DNA of 64,000 nt from Tachypleus tridentatus (GCF_004210375.1 NC_134827.1:103339285-103403284), one strand, 5' to 3'; shown: positions 45,113 to 59,300, counted from the stretch's first letter. The notes: a model not told the origin generated them from the letters alone. A program made the numbers and translations.

Positions 45113-45385
45113 CTGACGAAGATTGGAACGTCCTCTTTTCCAAAGACGTACAAAACTCCGTAATTTTATAACCTATTCCATAATTTCTGTGCCTTTGTCA
45201 GCTATGTGGTTAATCATATTTGCTTTGCTGTTCCAAATTTTATGACCTGATGAAGAGTGCTGGTTCGAAATGCCATCTTTCAAAGATGTATATATATAAA
45301 ATTTGACAAATATTTAGCCTATTCTTTCATTTCTGTGCCTTTTTCAACTGTATGGATAACCACATTTACTTTACATTAGATGTTC
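45113..45385 (+). repeat. Tandem dimer of a ~140-bp unit with hammerhead-like cores
   Basis: Two diverged units follow each other. Unit 1 opens with CTGACGAAGATTGGAACGTC at 45113, unit 2 with CTGATGAAGAGTGC at 45247 continuing TGGTTCGAAATGCC. Their bodies align: CCTATTCCATAATTTCTGTG at 45172 with CCTATTCTTTCATTTCTGTG at 45318, then the pair GTGGTTAATCATATTTGC and ATGGATAACCACATTTAC. Unit 2 keeps the full hammerhead core letters CTGATGA and GAAA around a weak four-pair stem. Unit 1 has lost most of the stem. This matches the layout of retrozymes, where tandem monomers each carry a type I hammerhead, but activity is untested. Confidence 0.6.
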
Positions 45386-45799
45386 TATCAGCTTATAAGT
45401 GATATATAGGATTATATATATAATCATTCAGCAAATGAATAACCAAATACTTAGAATGATGAGATAGAGAAACAAGTAAAAATAGTTCTAAGAAATTTTT
45501 CTTCTCAACAGCTACAGTTTTTAACAGGAAGTTATCAAACTGTTTACTATCAAAGCTGAAATAAAACACATACAGATATTTAGTTTCTTGTTCTACAATG
45601 AACTGATGTCACAACACGAATTTCTTAGTATAAACACTAAAACTGAAGTGTCTCTTTCAAAAACTAGTTTTAAACAGTTTTGAATTTGTTTGTTTTTTTT
45701 CCTCTAACATTTCTAACCATTATTAAAAAAAAGAAAACAATTCAGGAAAAATAACTCAATTGTATAAACCCAAAAGTATTTAGAGTCAGTTATGATCTT
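45386..45799. other. AT-rich non-coding DNA
   Basis: No coding frame, RNA gene or clear transposon found on either strand. Confidence 0.4.
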
Positions 45800-46030
45800 T
45801 GTTGTCAGTAGATTTCGTGCAGAGCTATTTCGGAACTACCTGCATTAGTCAACACCCGCTGCTAGCCCTTGATTCACATTGTGAAGAGTGGCATTAACTG
45901 TCACATTGTAATGCCCTCATGAATATAAAAGGGAAGAAATTTTTTTCCATTGACGTTTAAGTCCACTACCAAAGGGTGCAAGTTGAACACTAAGCCACGT
46001 TGAACGCATTAACCACCAAGCCATGTTAAG
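45800..46030 (+). mobile_element. Decayed SINE copy
   Basis: GATTTCGTGCAGAGCTATTT, ACCTGCATTAGTCAACACCC, TAACTGTCACATTGTAATGC and a terminal region AGTTGAACACTAAGCCACG follow the order of the SINE copy at 38690-38960 with many changes. Internal duplication of AAGCCA...GTTGAACGC near its end suggests rearrangement. Confidence 0.5.
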
Positions 46031-46435
46031 CCAGTTCAAGTTTTGTCAATGCCAGATGTCATTAGCTTCTTCCAACACACACACACACTCCAAAAAATGA
46101 ATGTATTTATTTATGCCTTTCAAAACCTTAGTCCAAAATGTATTGTTGTTGTTGTTGTTTTACAATGAAGTAAATGAATTGTAATGACACACATACAACA
46201 ACGAATTTGTGTCGAACTGTGTTGGAATAAACATCTTGCGAAGCATGATCAGTATGGTTTTAGGTTAATACAAGAGGCCATTACAATATGAAGTAATGTT
46301 GAAAGAGAAATGTGAAATTTCACATTAAAAAACACCCAAATAGTGCTATAGAGAATAACTGCTAACCTGCACAGATAACACAAAAGTGGTAGTTTGTAAT
46401 GACAAGAAACCCACTTGAAGTAAAAATGTGTCTCA

Positions 46436-46566
46436 GGGCAGCTGGTGTGGGTACTGACACTTACTAATAAGGCAGAGAACAACGTTTCGACCTGAAGATG
46501 ACCTAAGAAGGTCGAAACGTTGCTCTCTGCTTTAATAGTAACTGTTAATACTCATACAAGCTGCCC
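46436..46566. repeat. Foldback repeat, family 1, second copy, best core
   Basis: The arms CAGCTGGTGTGGGTACTGAC and its decayed complement ending ATACAAGCTG frame a hairpin. The inner arms GCAGAGAACAACGTTTCGACC and GGTCGAAACGTTGCTCTCTGC differ at one base. On the plus strand 46492-46520 reads CTGAAGA, one T, GACC, a six-base loop, GGTC and GAAACG, a well-formed hammerhead-like core. It is the same family as 35891-36021. Confidence 0.82.
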
Positions 46567-46728
46567 TGAGACACAGAAGTGGTAGCTTGAATCATAACAA
46601 ATATTTATGTCATATATTCCTCTCTTATGTTCAGGATTCTAAAGAATTGGAAGTTATCTAGTATTTATATGATTAAATTGATTCACATCCTTTTGTTATA
46701 TTGAGAACTGGTTACAAAGAATAGGTTT

Positions 46729-46834
46729 GTTTTTAAATTTTGCAAAAGTTACATAAGAACCATCTGCACTAGCCATCCTTAATTTAGCAGTGCAAGACTA
46801 GAGGGAAGGCAGTTTGTCATCACCATCCACTGGC
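46729..46834 (+). mobile_element. SINE copy cut by the assembly gap
   Basis: ATTTTGCAAAAGTTACATAAG, CTGCACTAGCCATCCTTAAT, TTAGCAGTGCAAGACTAGAG and GGAAGGCAG match the left half of the SINE family, closest in form to the copy at 38690-38960. The rest is missing in the N run. Confidence 0.7.
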
Positions 46835-47334
46835 NNNNNNNNNNNNNNNNNNNNNNNNNNNNNNNNNNNNNNNNNNNNNNNNNNNNNNNNNNNNNNNNNN
46901 NNNNNNNNNNNNNNNNNNNNNNNNNNNNNNNNNNNNNNNNNNNNNNNNNNNNNNNNNNNNNNNNNNNNNNNNNNNNNNNNNNNNNNNNNNNNNNNNNNNN
47001 NNNNNNNNNNNNNNNNNNNNNNNNNNNNNNNNNNNNNNNNNNNNNNNNNNNNNNNNNNNNNNNNNNNNNNNNNNNNNNNNNNNNNNNNNNNNNNNNNNNN
47101 NNNNNNNNNNNNNNNNNNNNNNNNNNNNNNNNNNNNNNNNNNNNNNNNNNNNNNNNNNNNNNNNNNNNNNNNNNNNNNNNNNNNNNNNNNNNNNNNNNNN
47201 NNNNNNNNNNNNNNNNNNNNNNNNNNNNNNNNNNNNNNNNNNNNNNNNNNNNNNNNNNNNNNNNNNNNNNNNNNNNNNNNNNNNNNNNNNNNNNNNNNNN
47301 NNNNNNNNNNNNNNNNNNNNNNNNNNNNNNNNNN
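46835..47334. other. Assembly gap (500 N)
   Basis: Exactly 500 unknown bases, a conventional placeholder length, so the true size is unknown. It hides the junction between the SINE and the left edge of the 48-bp array, and could hide a WDR31 exon. Confidence 0.99.
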
Positions 47335-50300
47335 TAAAGACAAGGTGGCATATAGCACAATGAAGTGTAACACATGGTGTCAAGTAAGAACAAGGTGTAT
47401 AGCACAATGAAGTGTAACAACATGGTGTCCAGTAAAGAACAAGGTGTATAGCACAATGAAGTGTAACAACATGGTGTCCAGTAAAGACAAGGTGTATAGT
47501 ACAATGAAGTATAACAACATGGTGTCCAGTAAAAGACAAGGTGTATAGTACAATGAAGTGTAACAACATGGTGTCCAGTAAAGACAAGGTGTATAGCACA
47601 ATGAAGTATAACAACATGGTGTCCAGTAAAGACAAGGTGTATAGCACAATGAAGTGTAACAACATGGTGTCAAGTAAAGACAAGGTGTATAGCACAATGA
47701 AGTGTAACAACATGGTGTCCAGTAAAAGACAAGGTGTATAGCACAATGAAGTGTAACAACATGGTGTCCAGTAAAGACAAGGTGTATAGTACAATGAAGT
47801 GTAACAACATGGTGTCCAGTAAAGACAAGGTGTATAGCACAATGAAGTGTAACAACATGGTGTCCAGTAAAGACAAGGTGTATAGCACAATGAAGTGTAA
47901 CAACATGGTGTCCAGTAAAGACAAGGTGTATAGCACAATGAAGTGTAACAACATGGTGTCCAAGTAAAACAAGGTGTATAGCACAATGAAGTGTAACAAC
48001 ATGGTGTCCAGTAAAACAAGGTGTATAGCACAATGAAGTGTAACAACATGGTGTCCAGTAAAGACAAGGTGTATAGTACAATGAAGTGTAACAACATGGT
48101 GTCCAGTAAAGACAAGGTGTATAGTACAATGAAGTGTAACAACATGGTGTCCAGTAAAGACAAGGTGTATAGCACAATGAAGTGTAACAACATGGTGTCC
48201 AGTATACAAGGTGTATAACAATGGTGTAACAACAGTAAAGATAAGGTGTATAGCACAATGAAGTGTAACAACATGGTGTCCAAGTAAGTGTAACAAACAA
48301 GGTGTATAGCACAATGAAGTGTAACAACATGGTGTCCAGTAAAGACAAGGTGTATAGCACAATGAAGTGTAACAACATGGTGTCCAGTAAAGACAAGGTG
48401 TATAGCACAATGAAGTGTAACAACATGGTGTCCAGTAAAGACAAGGTGTATAGCACAATGAAGTGTAACAACATGGTGTCCAGTAAAGACAAGGTGTATA
48501 GCACAATGAAGTGTAACAACATGGTGTCCAGTAAAGACAAGGTGTATAGCACAATGAAGTGTAACAACATGGTGTCCAGTAAAGACAAGGTGTATAGCAC
48601 AATGAAGTGTAACAACATGGTGTCCAGTAAAGACAAGGTGTATAGCACAATGAAGTGTAACAACATGGTGTCCAGTAAAGACAAGGTGTATAGTACAATG
48701 AAGTATAACAACATGGTGTCCAGTAAAGACAAGGTGTATAGCACAATGAAGTGTAACAACATGGTGTCCAGTAAAGACAAGGTGTATAGCACAATGAAGT
48801 GTAACAACATGGTGTCCAGTAAAGACAAGGTGTATAGCACAATGAAGTGTAACAACATGGTGTCCAGTAAAGACAAGGTGTATAGCACAATGAAGTGTAA
48901 CAACATGGTGTCCAGTAAAGACAAGGTGTATAGCACAATGAAGTGTAACAACATGGTGTCCAGTAAAGACAAGGTGTATAGCACAATGAAGTGTAACAAC
49001 ATGGTGTCCAGTAAAGACAAGGTGTATAGCACAATGAAGTGTAACAACATGGTGTCAAGTAAAACAAGGTGTATAGCACAATGAAGTGTAACAACATGGT
49101 GTCCAGTAAAAACAGGGTGTATAGCACAATGAAGTGTAACAACATGGTGTCCAGTAAAGACAAGGTGTATAGCACAATGAAGTGTAACAACATGGTGTCC
49201 AGTAAAGACAAGGTGTATAGTACAATGAAGTGTAACAACATGGTGTCCAGTAAAGACAAGGTGTATAGCACAATGAAGTGTAACAACATGGTGTCCAGTA
49301 AAGACAAGGTGTATAGCACAATGAAGTGTAACAACATGGTGTCCAGTAAAGACAAGGTGTATAGCACAATGAAGTGTAACAACATGGTGTCCAGTAAAGA
49401 ACAAGGTGTATAGCACAATGAAGTGTAACAACATGGTGTCCAGTAAAGACAAGGTGTATAGCACAATGAAGTGTAACAACATGGTGTCCAGTAAAGACAA
49501 GGTGTATAGCACAATGAAGTGTAACAACATGGTGTCCAGTAAATACAAGGTGTATAGTACAATGAAGTGTAACAACATGGTGTCAAGTAAAACAAGGTGT
49601 ATAGTACAATGAAGTGTAACAACATGGTGTCCAGTAAAGACAAGGTGTATAGCACAATGAAGTGTAACAACATGGTGTCCAGTAAAGACAAGGTGTATAG
49701 CACAATGAAGTGTAACAACATGGTGTCCAGTAAAGAACAAGGTGTATAGCACAATGAAGTGTAACAACATGGTGTCCAGTAAAGACAAGGTGTATAGCAC
49801 AATGAAGTGTAACAACATGGTGTCCAGTAAAGACAAGGTGTATAGTACAATGAAGTGTAACAACATGGTGTCCAGTAAAGACAAGGTGTATAGCACAATG
49901 AAGTGTAACAACATGGTGTCCAGTAAAGACAAGGTGTATAGCACAATGAAGTGTAACAACATGGTGTCCAGTAAAGACAAGGTGTATAGCACAATGAAGT
50001 GTAACAACATGGTGTCCAGTAAAGACAAGGTGTATAGCACAATGAAGTGTAACAACATGGTGTCCAGTAAAGACAAGGTGTATAGCACAATGAAGTGTAA
50101 CAACATGGTGTCCAGTAAAGACAAGGTGTATAGCACAATGAAGTGTAACAACATGGTGTCCAGTAAAGACAAGGTGTATAGCACAATGAAGTGTAACAAC
50201 ATGGTGTCCAGTAAAGACAAGGTGTATAGTACAATGAAGTGTAACAACATGGTGTCCAGTAAAGACAAGGTGTATAGCACAATGAAGTGTAACAACATGG

Positions 50301-53300
50301 TGTCCAGTAAAGACAAGGTGTATAGCACAATGAAGTGTAACAACATGGTGTCCAGTAAAGACAAGGTGTATAGCACAATGAAGTGTAACAACATGGTGTC
50401 CAGTAAAGACAAGGTGTATAGCACAATGAAGTGTAACAACATGGTGTCCAGTAAAGACAAGGTGTATAGCACAATGAAGTATAACAACATGGTGTCCAGT
50501 AAAGACAAGGTGTATAGCACAATGAAGTGTAACAACATGGTGTCCAGTAAAGACAAGGTGTATAGCACAATGAAGTGTAACAACATGGTGTCCAGTAAAG
50601 ACAAGGTGTATAGCACAATGAAGTGTAACAACATGGTGTCCAGTAAAGACAAGGTGTATAGCACAATGAAGTGTAACAACATGGTGTCCAGTAAAGACAA
50701 GGTGTATAGCACAATGAAGTGTAACAACATGGTGTCCAGTAAAGACAAGGTGTATAGCACAATGAAGTGTAACAACATGGTGTCCAGTAAAGACAAGGTG
50801 TATAGCACAATGAAGTGTAACAACATGGTGTCAAGTAAAACAAGGTGTATAGCACAATGAAGTGTAACAACATGGTGTCCAGTAAAACAAGGTGTATAGC
50901 ACAATGAAGTGTAACAACATGGTGTCCAGTAAAGACAAGGTGTATAGCACAATGAAGTGTAACAACATGGTGTCCAGTAAAGACAAGGTGTATAGCACAA
51001 TGAAGTGTAACAACATGGTGTCCAGTAAAGACAAGGTGTATAGCACAATGAAGTGTAACAACATGGTGTCCAGTAAAGACAAGGTGTATAGTACAATGAA
51101 GTGTAACAACATGGTGTCCAGTAAAGACAAGGTGTATAGCACAATGAAGTGTAACAACATGGTGTCCAGTAAAGACAAGGTGTATAGTACAATGAAGTGT
51201 AACAACATGGTGTCCAGTAAAGACAAGGTGTATAGTACAATGAAGTGTAACAACATGGTGTCCAGTAAAGACAAGGTGTATAGCACAATGAAGTGTAACA
51301 ACATGGTGTCCAGTAAAGACAAGGTGTATAGCACAATGAAGTGTAACAACATGGTGTCCAGTAAAGACAAGGTGTATAGCACAATGAAGTGTAACAACAT
51401 GGTGTCCAGTAAAGACAAGGTGTATAGCACAATGAAGTGTAACAACATGGTGTCCAGTAAAGACAAGGTGTATAGCACAATGAAGTGTAACAACATGGTG
51501 TCCAGTAAAGACAAGGTGTATAGCACAATGAAGTGTAACAACATGGTGTCCAGTAAAGACAAGGTGTATAGCACAATGAAGTGTAACAACATGGTGTCCA
51601 GTAAAGACAAGGTGTATAGCACAATGAAGTGTAACAACATGGTGTCCAGTAAAAACAAGGTGTATAGCACAATGAAGTGTAACAACATGGTGTCCAGTAA
51701 AACAAGGTGTATAGCACAATGAAGTGTAACAACATGGTGTCCAGTAAAGACAAGGTGTATAGCACAATGAAGTGTAACAACATGGTGTCCAGTAAAGACA
51801 AGGTGTATAGCACAATGAAGTGTAACAACATGGTGTCCAGTAAAGACAAGGTGTATAGCACAATGAAGTGTAACAACATGGTGTCAAGTAAAACAAGGTG
51901 TATAGCACAATGAAGTGTAACAACATGGTGTCCAGTAAAGACAAGGTGTATAGCACAATGAAGTGTAACAACATGGTGTCCAGTAAAGACAAGGTGTATA
52001 GCACAATGAAGTGTAACAACATGGTGTCCAGTAAAGACAAGGTGTATAGCACAATGAAGTGTAACAACATGGTGTCAAGTAAAACAAGGTGTATAGCACA
52101 ATGAAGTGTAACAACATGGTGTCCAGTAAAGACAAGGTGTATAGTACAATGAAGTGTAACAACATGGTGTCCAGTAAAGACAAGGTGTATAGCACAATGA
52201 AGTGTAACAACATGGTGTCCAGTAAAGACAAGGTGTATAGCACAATGAAGTGTAACAACATGGTGTCCAGTAAAGACAAGGTGTATAGCACAATGAAGTG
52301 TAACAACATGGTGTCCAGTAAAGACAAGGTGTATAGCACAATGAAGTGTAACAACATGGTGTCCAGTAAAGACAAGGTGTATAGCACAATGAAGTGTAAC
52401 AACATGGTGTCCAGTAAAGACAAGGTGTATAGCACAATGAAGTGTAACAACATGGTGTCAAGTAAAACAAGGTGTATAGCACAATGAAGTGTAACAACAT
52501 GGTGTCCAGTAAAGACAAGGTGTATAGCACAATGAAGTGTAACAACATGGTGTCCAGTAAAGACAAGGTGTATAGCACAATGAAGTGTAACAACATGGTG
52601 TCCAGTAAAGACAAGGTGTATAGCACAATGAAGTGTAACAACATGGTGTCCAGTAAAGACAAGGTGTATAGCACAATGAAGTGTAACAACATGGTGTCCA
52701 GTAAAGACAAGGTGTATAGCACAATGAAGTGTAACAACATGGTGTCCAGTAAAGACAAGGTGTATAGCACAATGAAGTGTAACAACATGGTGTCCAGTAA
52801 AGACAAGGTGTATAGTACAATGAAGTGTAACAACATGGTGTCCAGTAAAGACAAGGTGTATAGCACAATGAAGTGTAACAACATGGTGTCAAGTAAAACA
52901 AGGTGTATAGCACAATGAAGTGTAACAACATGGTGTCCAGTAAAGACAAGGTGTATAGCACAATGAAGTGTAACAACATGGTGTCCAGTAAAGACAAGGT
53001 GTATAGCACAATGAAGTGTAACAACATGGTGTCCAGTAAAGACAAGGTGTATAGCACAATGAAGTGTAACAACATGGTGTCCAGTAAAGACAAGGTGTAT
53101 AGCACAATGAAGTGTAACAACATGGTGTCCAGTAAAGACAAGGTGTATAGCACAATGAAGTGTAACAACATGGTGTCCAGTAAAGACAAGGTGTATAGCA
53201 CAATGAAGTGTAACAACATGGTGTCCAGTAAAAACAAGGTGTATAGCACAATGAAGTGTAACAACATGGTGTCCAGTAAAGACAAGGTGTATAGCACAAT

Positions 53301-56300
53301 GAAGTGTAACAACATGGTGTCCAGTAAAGACAAGGTGTATAGTACAATGAAGTGTAACAACATGGTGTCCAGTAAAGACAAGGTGTATAGCACAATGAAG
53401 TGTAACAACATGGTGTCCAGTAAAGACAAGGTGTATAGCACAATGAAGTGTAACAACATGGTGTCCAGTAAAGACAAGGTGTATAGCACAATGAAGTGTA
53501 ACAACATGGTGTCCAGTAAAGACAAGGTGTATAGCACAATGAAGTGTAACAACATGGTGTCCAGTAAAGACAAGGTGTATAGCACAATGAAGTGTAACAA
53601 CATGGTGTCCAGTAAAGACAAGGTGTATAGTACAATGAAGTGTAACAACATGGTGTCCAGTAAAGACAAGGTGTATAGCACAATGAAGTGTAACAACATG
53701 GTGTCCAGTAAAGACAAGGTGTATAGCACAATGAAGTGTAACAACATGGTGTCCAGTAAAGACAAGGTGTATAGCACAATGAAGTGTAACAACATGGTGT
53801 CCAGTAAAGACAAGGTGTATAGTACAATGAAGTATAACAACATGGTGTCCAGTAAAGACAAGGTGTATAGCACAATGAAGTGTAACAACATGGTGTCCAG
53901 TAAAGACAAGGTGTATAGCACAATGAAGTGTAACAACATGGTGTCCAGTAAAGACAAGGTGTATAGCACAATGAAGTGTAACAACATGGTGTCCAGTAAA
54001 GACAAGGTGTATAGCACAATGAAGTGTAACAACATGGTGTCCAGTAAAGACAAGGTGTATAGCACAATGAAGTGTAACAACATGGTGTCCAGTAAAGACA
54101 AGGTGTATAGTACAATGAAGTGTAACAACATGGTGTCCAGTAAAGACAAGGTGTATAGCACAATGAAGTGTAACAACATGGTGTCCAGTAAAGACAAGGT
54201 GTATAGCACAATGAAGTGTAACAACATGGTGTCCAGTAAAGACAAGGTGTATAGCACAATGAAGTGTAACAACATGGTGTCCAGTAAAGACAAGGTGTAT
54301 AGCACAATGAAGTGTAACAACATGGTGTCCAGTAAAGACAAGGTGTATAGCACAATGAAGTGTAACAACATGGTGTCCAGTAAAGACAAGGTGTATAGCA
54401 CAATGAAGTGTAACAACATGGTGTCCAGTAAAGACAAGGTGTATAGCACAATGAAGTGTAACAACATGGTGTCCAGTAAAGACAAGGTGTATAGCACAAT
54501 GAAGTGTAACAACATGGTGTCCAGTAAAGACAAGGTGTATAGCACAATGAAGTGTAACAACATGGTGTCCAGTAAAGACAAGGTGTATAGCACAATGAAG
54601 TGTAACAACATGGTGTCCAGTAAAGACAAGGTGTATAGTACAATGAAGTGTAACAACATGGTGTCCAGTAAAGACAAGGTGTATAGCACAATGAAGTGTA
54701 ACAACATGGTGTCCAGTAAAGACAAGGTGTATAGCACAATGAAGTGTAACAACATGGTGTCCAGTAAAGACAAGGTGTATAGCACAATGAAGTGTAACAA
54801 CATGGTGTCCAGTAAAGACAAGGTGTATAGCACAATGAAGTGTAACAACATGGTGTCCAGTAAAGACAAGGTGTATAGCACAATGAAGTGTAACAACATG
54901 GTGTCCAGTAAAGACAAGGTGTATAGTACAATGAAGTGTAACAACATGGTGTCCAGTAAAGACAAGGTGTATAGCACAATGAAGTGTAACAACATGGTGT
55001 CCAGTAAAGACAAGGTGTATAGCACAATGAAGTGTAACAACATGGTGTCCAGTAAAGACAAGGTGTATAGCACAATGAAGTGTAACAACATGGTGTCCAG
55101 TAAAGACAAGGTGTATAGTACAATGAAGTGTAACAACATGGTGTCCAGTAAAGACAAGGTGTATAGCACAATGAAGTGTAACAACATGGTGTCCAGTAAA
55201 GACAAGGTGTATAGTACAATGAAGTGTAACAACATGGTGTCCAGTAAAGACAAGGTGTATAGTACAATGAAGTATAACAACATGGTGTCCAGTAAAGACA
55301 AGGTGTATAGCACAATGAAGTGTAACAACATGGTGTCCAGTAAAGACAAGGTGTATAGCACAATGAAGTGTAACAACATGGTGTCAAGTAAAACAAGGTG
55401 TATAGCACAATGAAGTGTAACAACATGGTGTCCAGTAAAGACAAGGTGTATAGCACAATGAAGTGTAACAACATGGTGTCCAGTAAAGACAAGGTGTATA
55501 GCACAATGAAGTGTAACAACATGGTGTCCAGTAAAGACAAGGTGTATAGCACAATGAAGTGTAACAACATGGTGTCCAGTAAAGACAAGGTGTATAGCAC
55601 AATGAAGTGTAACAACATGGTGTCCAGTAAAGACAAGGTGTATAGCACAATGAAGTGTAACAACATGGTGTCCAGTAAAGACAAGGTGTATAGCACAATG
55701 AAGTGTAACAACATGGTGTCCAGTAAAGACAAGGTGTATAGCACAATGAAGTGTAACAACATGGTGTCCAGTAAAGACAAGGTGTATAGCACAATGAAGT
55801 GTAACAACATGGTGTCCAGTAAAGACAAGGTGTATAGTACAATGAAGTGTAACAACATGGTGTCCAGTAAAGACAAGGTGTATAGCACAATGAAGTGTAA
55901 CAACATGGTGTCCAGTAAAGACAAGGTGTATAGCACAATGAAGTGTAACAACATGGTGTCCAGTAAAGACAAGGTGTATAGCACAATGAAGTGTAACAAC
56001 ATGGTGTCCAGTAAAGACAAGGTGTATAGCACAATGAAGTGTAACAACATGGTGTCCAGTAAAAACAGGGTGTATAGCACAATGAAGTGTAACAACATGG
56101 TGTCCAGTAAAGACAAGGTGTATAGTACAATGAAGTGTAACAACATGGTGTCCAGTAAAGACAAGGTGTATAGCACAATGAAGTGTAACAACATGGTGTC
56201 CAGTAAAGACAAGGTGTATAGCACAATGAAGTGTAACAACATGGTGTCCAGTAAAGACAAGGTGTATAGCACAATGAAGTGTAACAACATGGTGTCCAGT

Positions 56301-59300
56301 AAAGACAAGGTGTATAGCACAATGAAGTGTAACAACATGGTGTCCAGTAAAGACAAGGTGTATAGCACAATGAAGTGTAACAACATGGTGTCCAGTAAAG
56401 ACAAGGTGTATAGCACAATGAAGTGTAACAACATGGTGTCCAGTAAAGACAAGGTGTATAGCACAATGAAGTGTAACAACATGGTGTCCAGTAAAGACAA
56501 GGTGTATAGCACAATGAAGTGTAACAACATGGTGTCCAGTAAAGACAAGGTGTATAGCACAATGAAGTGTAACAACATGGTGTCCAGTAAAGACAAGGTG
56601 TATAGCACAATGAAGTGTAACAACATGGTGTCCAGTAAAGACAAGGTGTATAGCACAATGAAGTGTAACAACATGGTGTCCAGTAAAGACAAGGTGTATA
56701 GTACAATGAAGTGTAACAACATGGTGTCCAGTAAAGACAAGGTGTATAGCACAATGAAGTGTAACAACATGGTGTCCAGTAAAGACAAGGTGTATAGCAC
56801 AATGAAGTGTAACAACATGGTGTCAAGTAAAACAAGGTGTATAGCACAATGAAGTGTAACAACATGGTGTCCAGTAAAGACAAGGTGTATAGTACAATGA
56901 AGTGTAACAACATGGTGTCCAGTAAAGACAAGGTGTATAGCACAATGAAGTGTAACAACATGGTGTCCAGTAAAGACAAGGTGTATAGCACAATGAAGTG
57001 TAACAACATGGTGTCCAGTAAAGACAAGGTGTATAGTACAATGAAGTGTAACAACATGGTGTCCAGTAAAGACAAGGTGTATAGCACAATGAAGTGTAAC
57101 AACATGGTGTCCAGTAAAGACAAGGTGTATAGCACAATGAAGTGTAACAACATGGTGTCCAGTAAAGACAAGGTGTATAGCACAATGAAGTGTAACAACA
57201 TGGTGTCCAGTAAAGACAAGGTGTATAGCACAATGAAGTGTAACAACATGGTGTCCAGTAAAGACAAGGTGTATAGTACAATGAAGTGTAACAACATGGT
57301 GTCCAGTAAAGACAAGGTGTATAGTACAATGAAGTGTAACAACATGGTGTCCAGTAAAGACAAGGTGTATAGCACAATGAAGTGTAACAACATGGTGTCC
57401 AGTAAAGACAAGGTGTATAGCACAATGAAGTGTAACAACATGGTGTCCAGTAAAGACAAGGTGTATAGCACAATGAAGTGTAACAACATGGTGTCCAGTA
57501 AAGACAAGGTGTATAGCACAATGAAGTGTAACAACATGGTGTCCAGTAAAGACAAGGTGTATAGCACAATGAAGTGTAACAACATGGTGTCCAGTAAAGA
57601 CAAGGTGTATAGCACAATGAAGTATAACAACATGGTGTCCAGTAAAGACAAGGTGTATAGCACAATGAAGTGTAACAACATGGTGTCCAGTAAAGACAAG
57701 GTGTATAGTACAATGAAGTGTAACAACATGGTGTCCAGTAAAGACAAGGTGTATAGCACAATGAAGTGTAACAACATGGTGTCCAGTAAAGACAAGGTGT
57801 ATAGCACAATGAAGTGTAACAACATGGTGTCCAGTAAAGACAAGGTGTATAGCACAATGAAGAGTAACAACATGGTGTCCAGTAAAGACAAGGTGTATAG
57901 TACAATGAAGTGTAACAACATGGTGTCCAGTAAAGACAAGGTGTATAGCACAATGAAGTGTAACAACATGGTGTCCAGTAAAGACAAGGTGTATAGCACA
58001 ATGAAGTGTAACAACATGGTGTCCAGTAAAGACAAGGTGTATAGCACAATGAAGTGTAACAACATGGTGTCCAGTAAAGACAAGGTGTATAGCACAATGA
58101 AGTGTAACAACATGGTGTCCAGTAAAGACAAGGTGTATAGCACAATGAAGTGTAACAACATGGTGTCCAGTAAAGACAAGGTGTATAGTACAATGAAGTG
58201 TAACAACATGGTGTCCAGTAAAGACAAGGTGTATAGCACAATGAAGTGTAACAACATGGTGTCCAGTAAAGACAAGGTGTATAGCACAATGAAGTGTAAC
58301 AACATGGTGTCCAGTAAAGACAAGGTGTATAGCACAATGAAGTGTAACAACATGGTGTCCAGTAAAGACAAGGTGTATAGCACAATGAAGTGTAACAACA
58401 TGGTGTCCAGTAAAGACAAGGTGTATAGCACAATGAAGTGTAACAACATGGTGTCCAGTAAAGACAAGGTGTATAGCACAATGAAGTGTAACAACATGGT
58501 GTCCAGTAAAGACAAGGTGTATAGCACAATGAAGTGTAACAACATGGTGTCCAGTAAAGACAAGGTGTATAGCACAATGAAGTGTAACAACATGGTGTCC
58601 AGTAAAGACAAGGTGTATAGCACAATGAAGTGTAACAACATGGTGTCCAGTAAAGACAAGGTGTATAGCACAATGAAGTGTAACAACATGGTGTCCAGTA
58701 AAGACAAGGTGTATAGCACAATGAAGTGTAACAACATGGTGTCCAGTAAAGACAAGGTGTATAGCACAATGAAGTGTAACAACATGGTGTCCAGTAAAGA
58801 CAAGGTGTATAGCACAATGAAGTGTAACAACATGGTGTCCAGTAAAGACAAGGTGTATAGCACAATGAAGTGTAACAACATGGTGTCCAGTAAAGACAAG
58901 GTGTATAGCACAATGAAGTGTAACAACATGGTGTCCAGTAAAGACAAGGTGTATAGTACAATGAAGTATAACAACATGGTGTCCAGTAAAGACAAGGTGT
59001 ATAGCACAATGAAGTGTAACAACATGGTGTCCAGTAAAGACAAGGTGTATAGCACAATGAAGTGTAACAACATGGTGTCCAGTAAAGACAAGGTGTATAG
59101 CACAATGAAGTGTAACAACATGGTGTCCAGTAAAGACAAGGTGTATAGCACAATGAAGTGTAACAACATGGTGTCCAGTAAAGACAAGGTGTATAGCACA
59201 ATGAAGTGTAACAACATGGTGTCCAGTAAAGACAAGGTGTATAGTACAATGAAGTGTAACAACATGGTGTCCAGTAAAGACAAGGTGTATAGCACAATGA

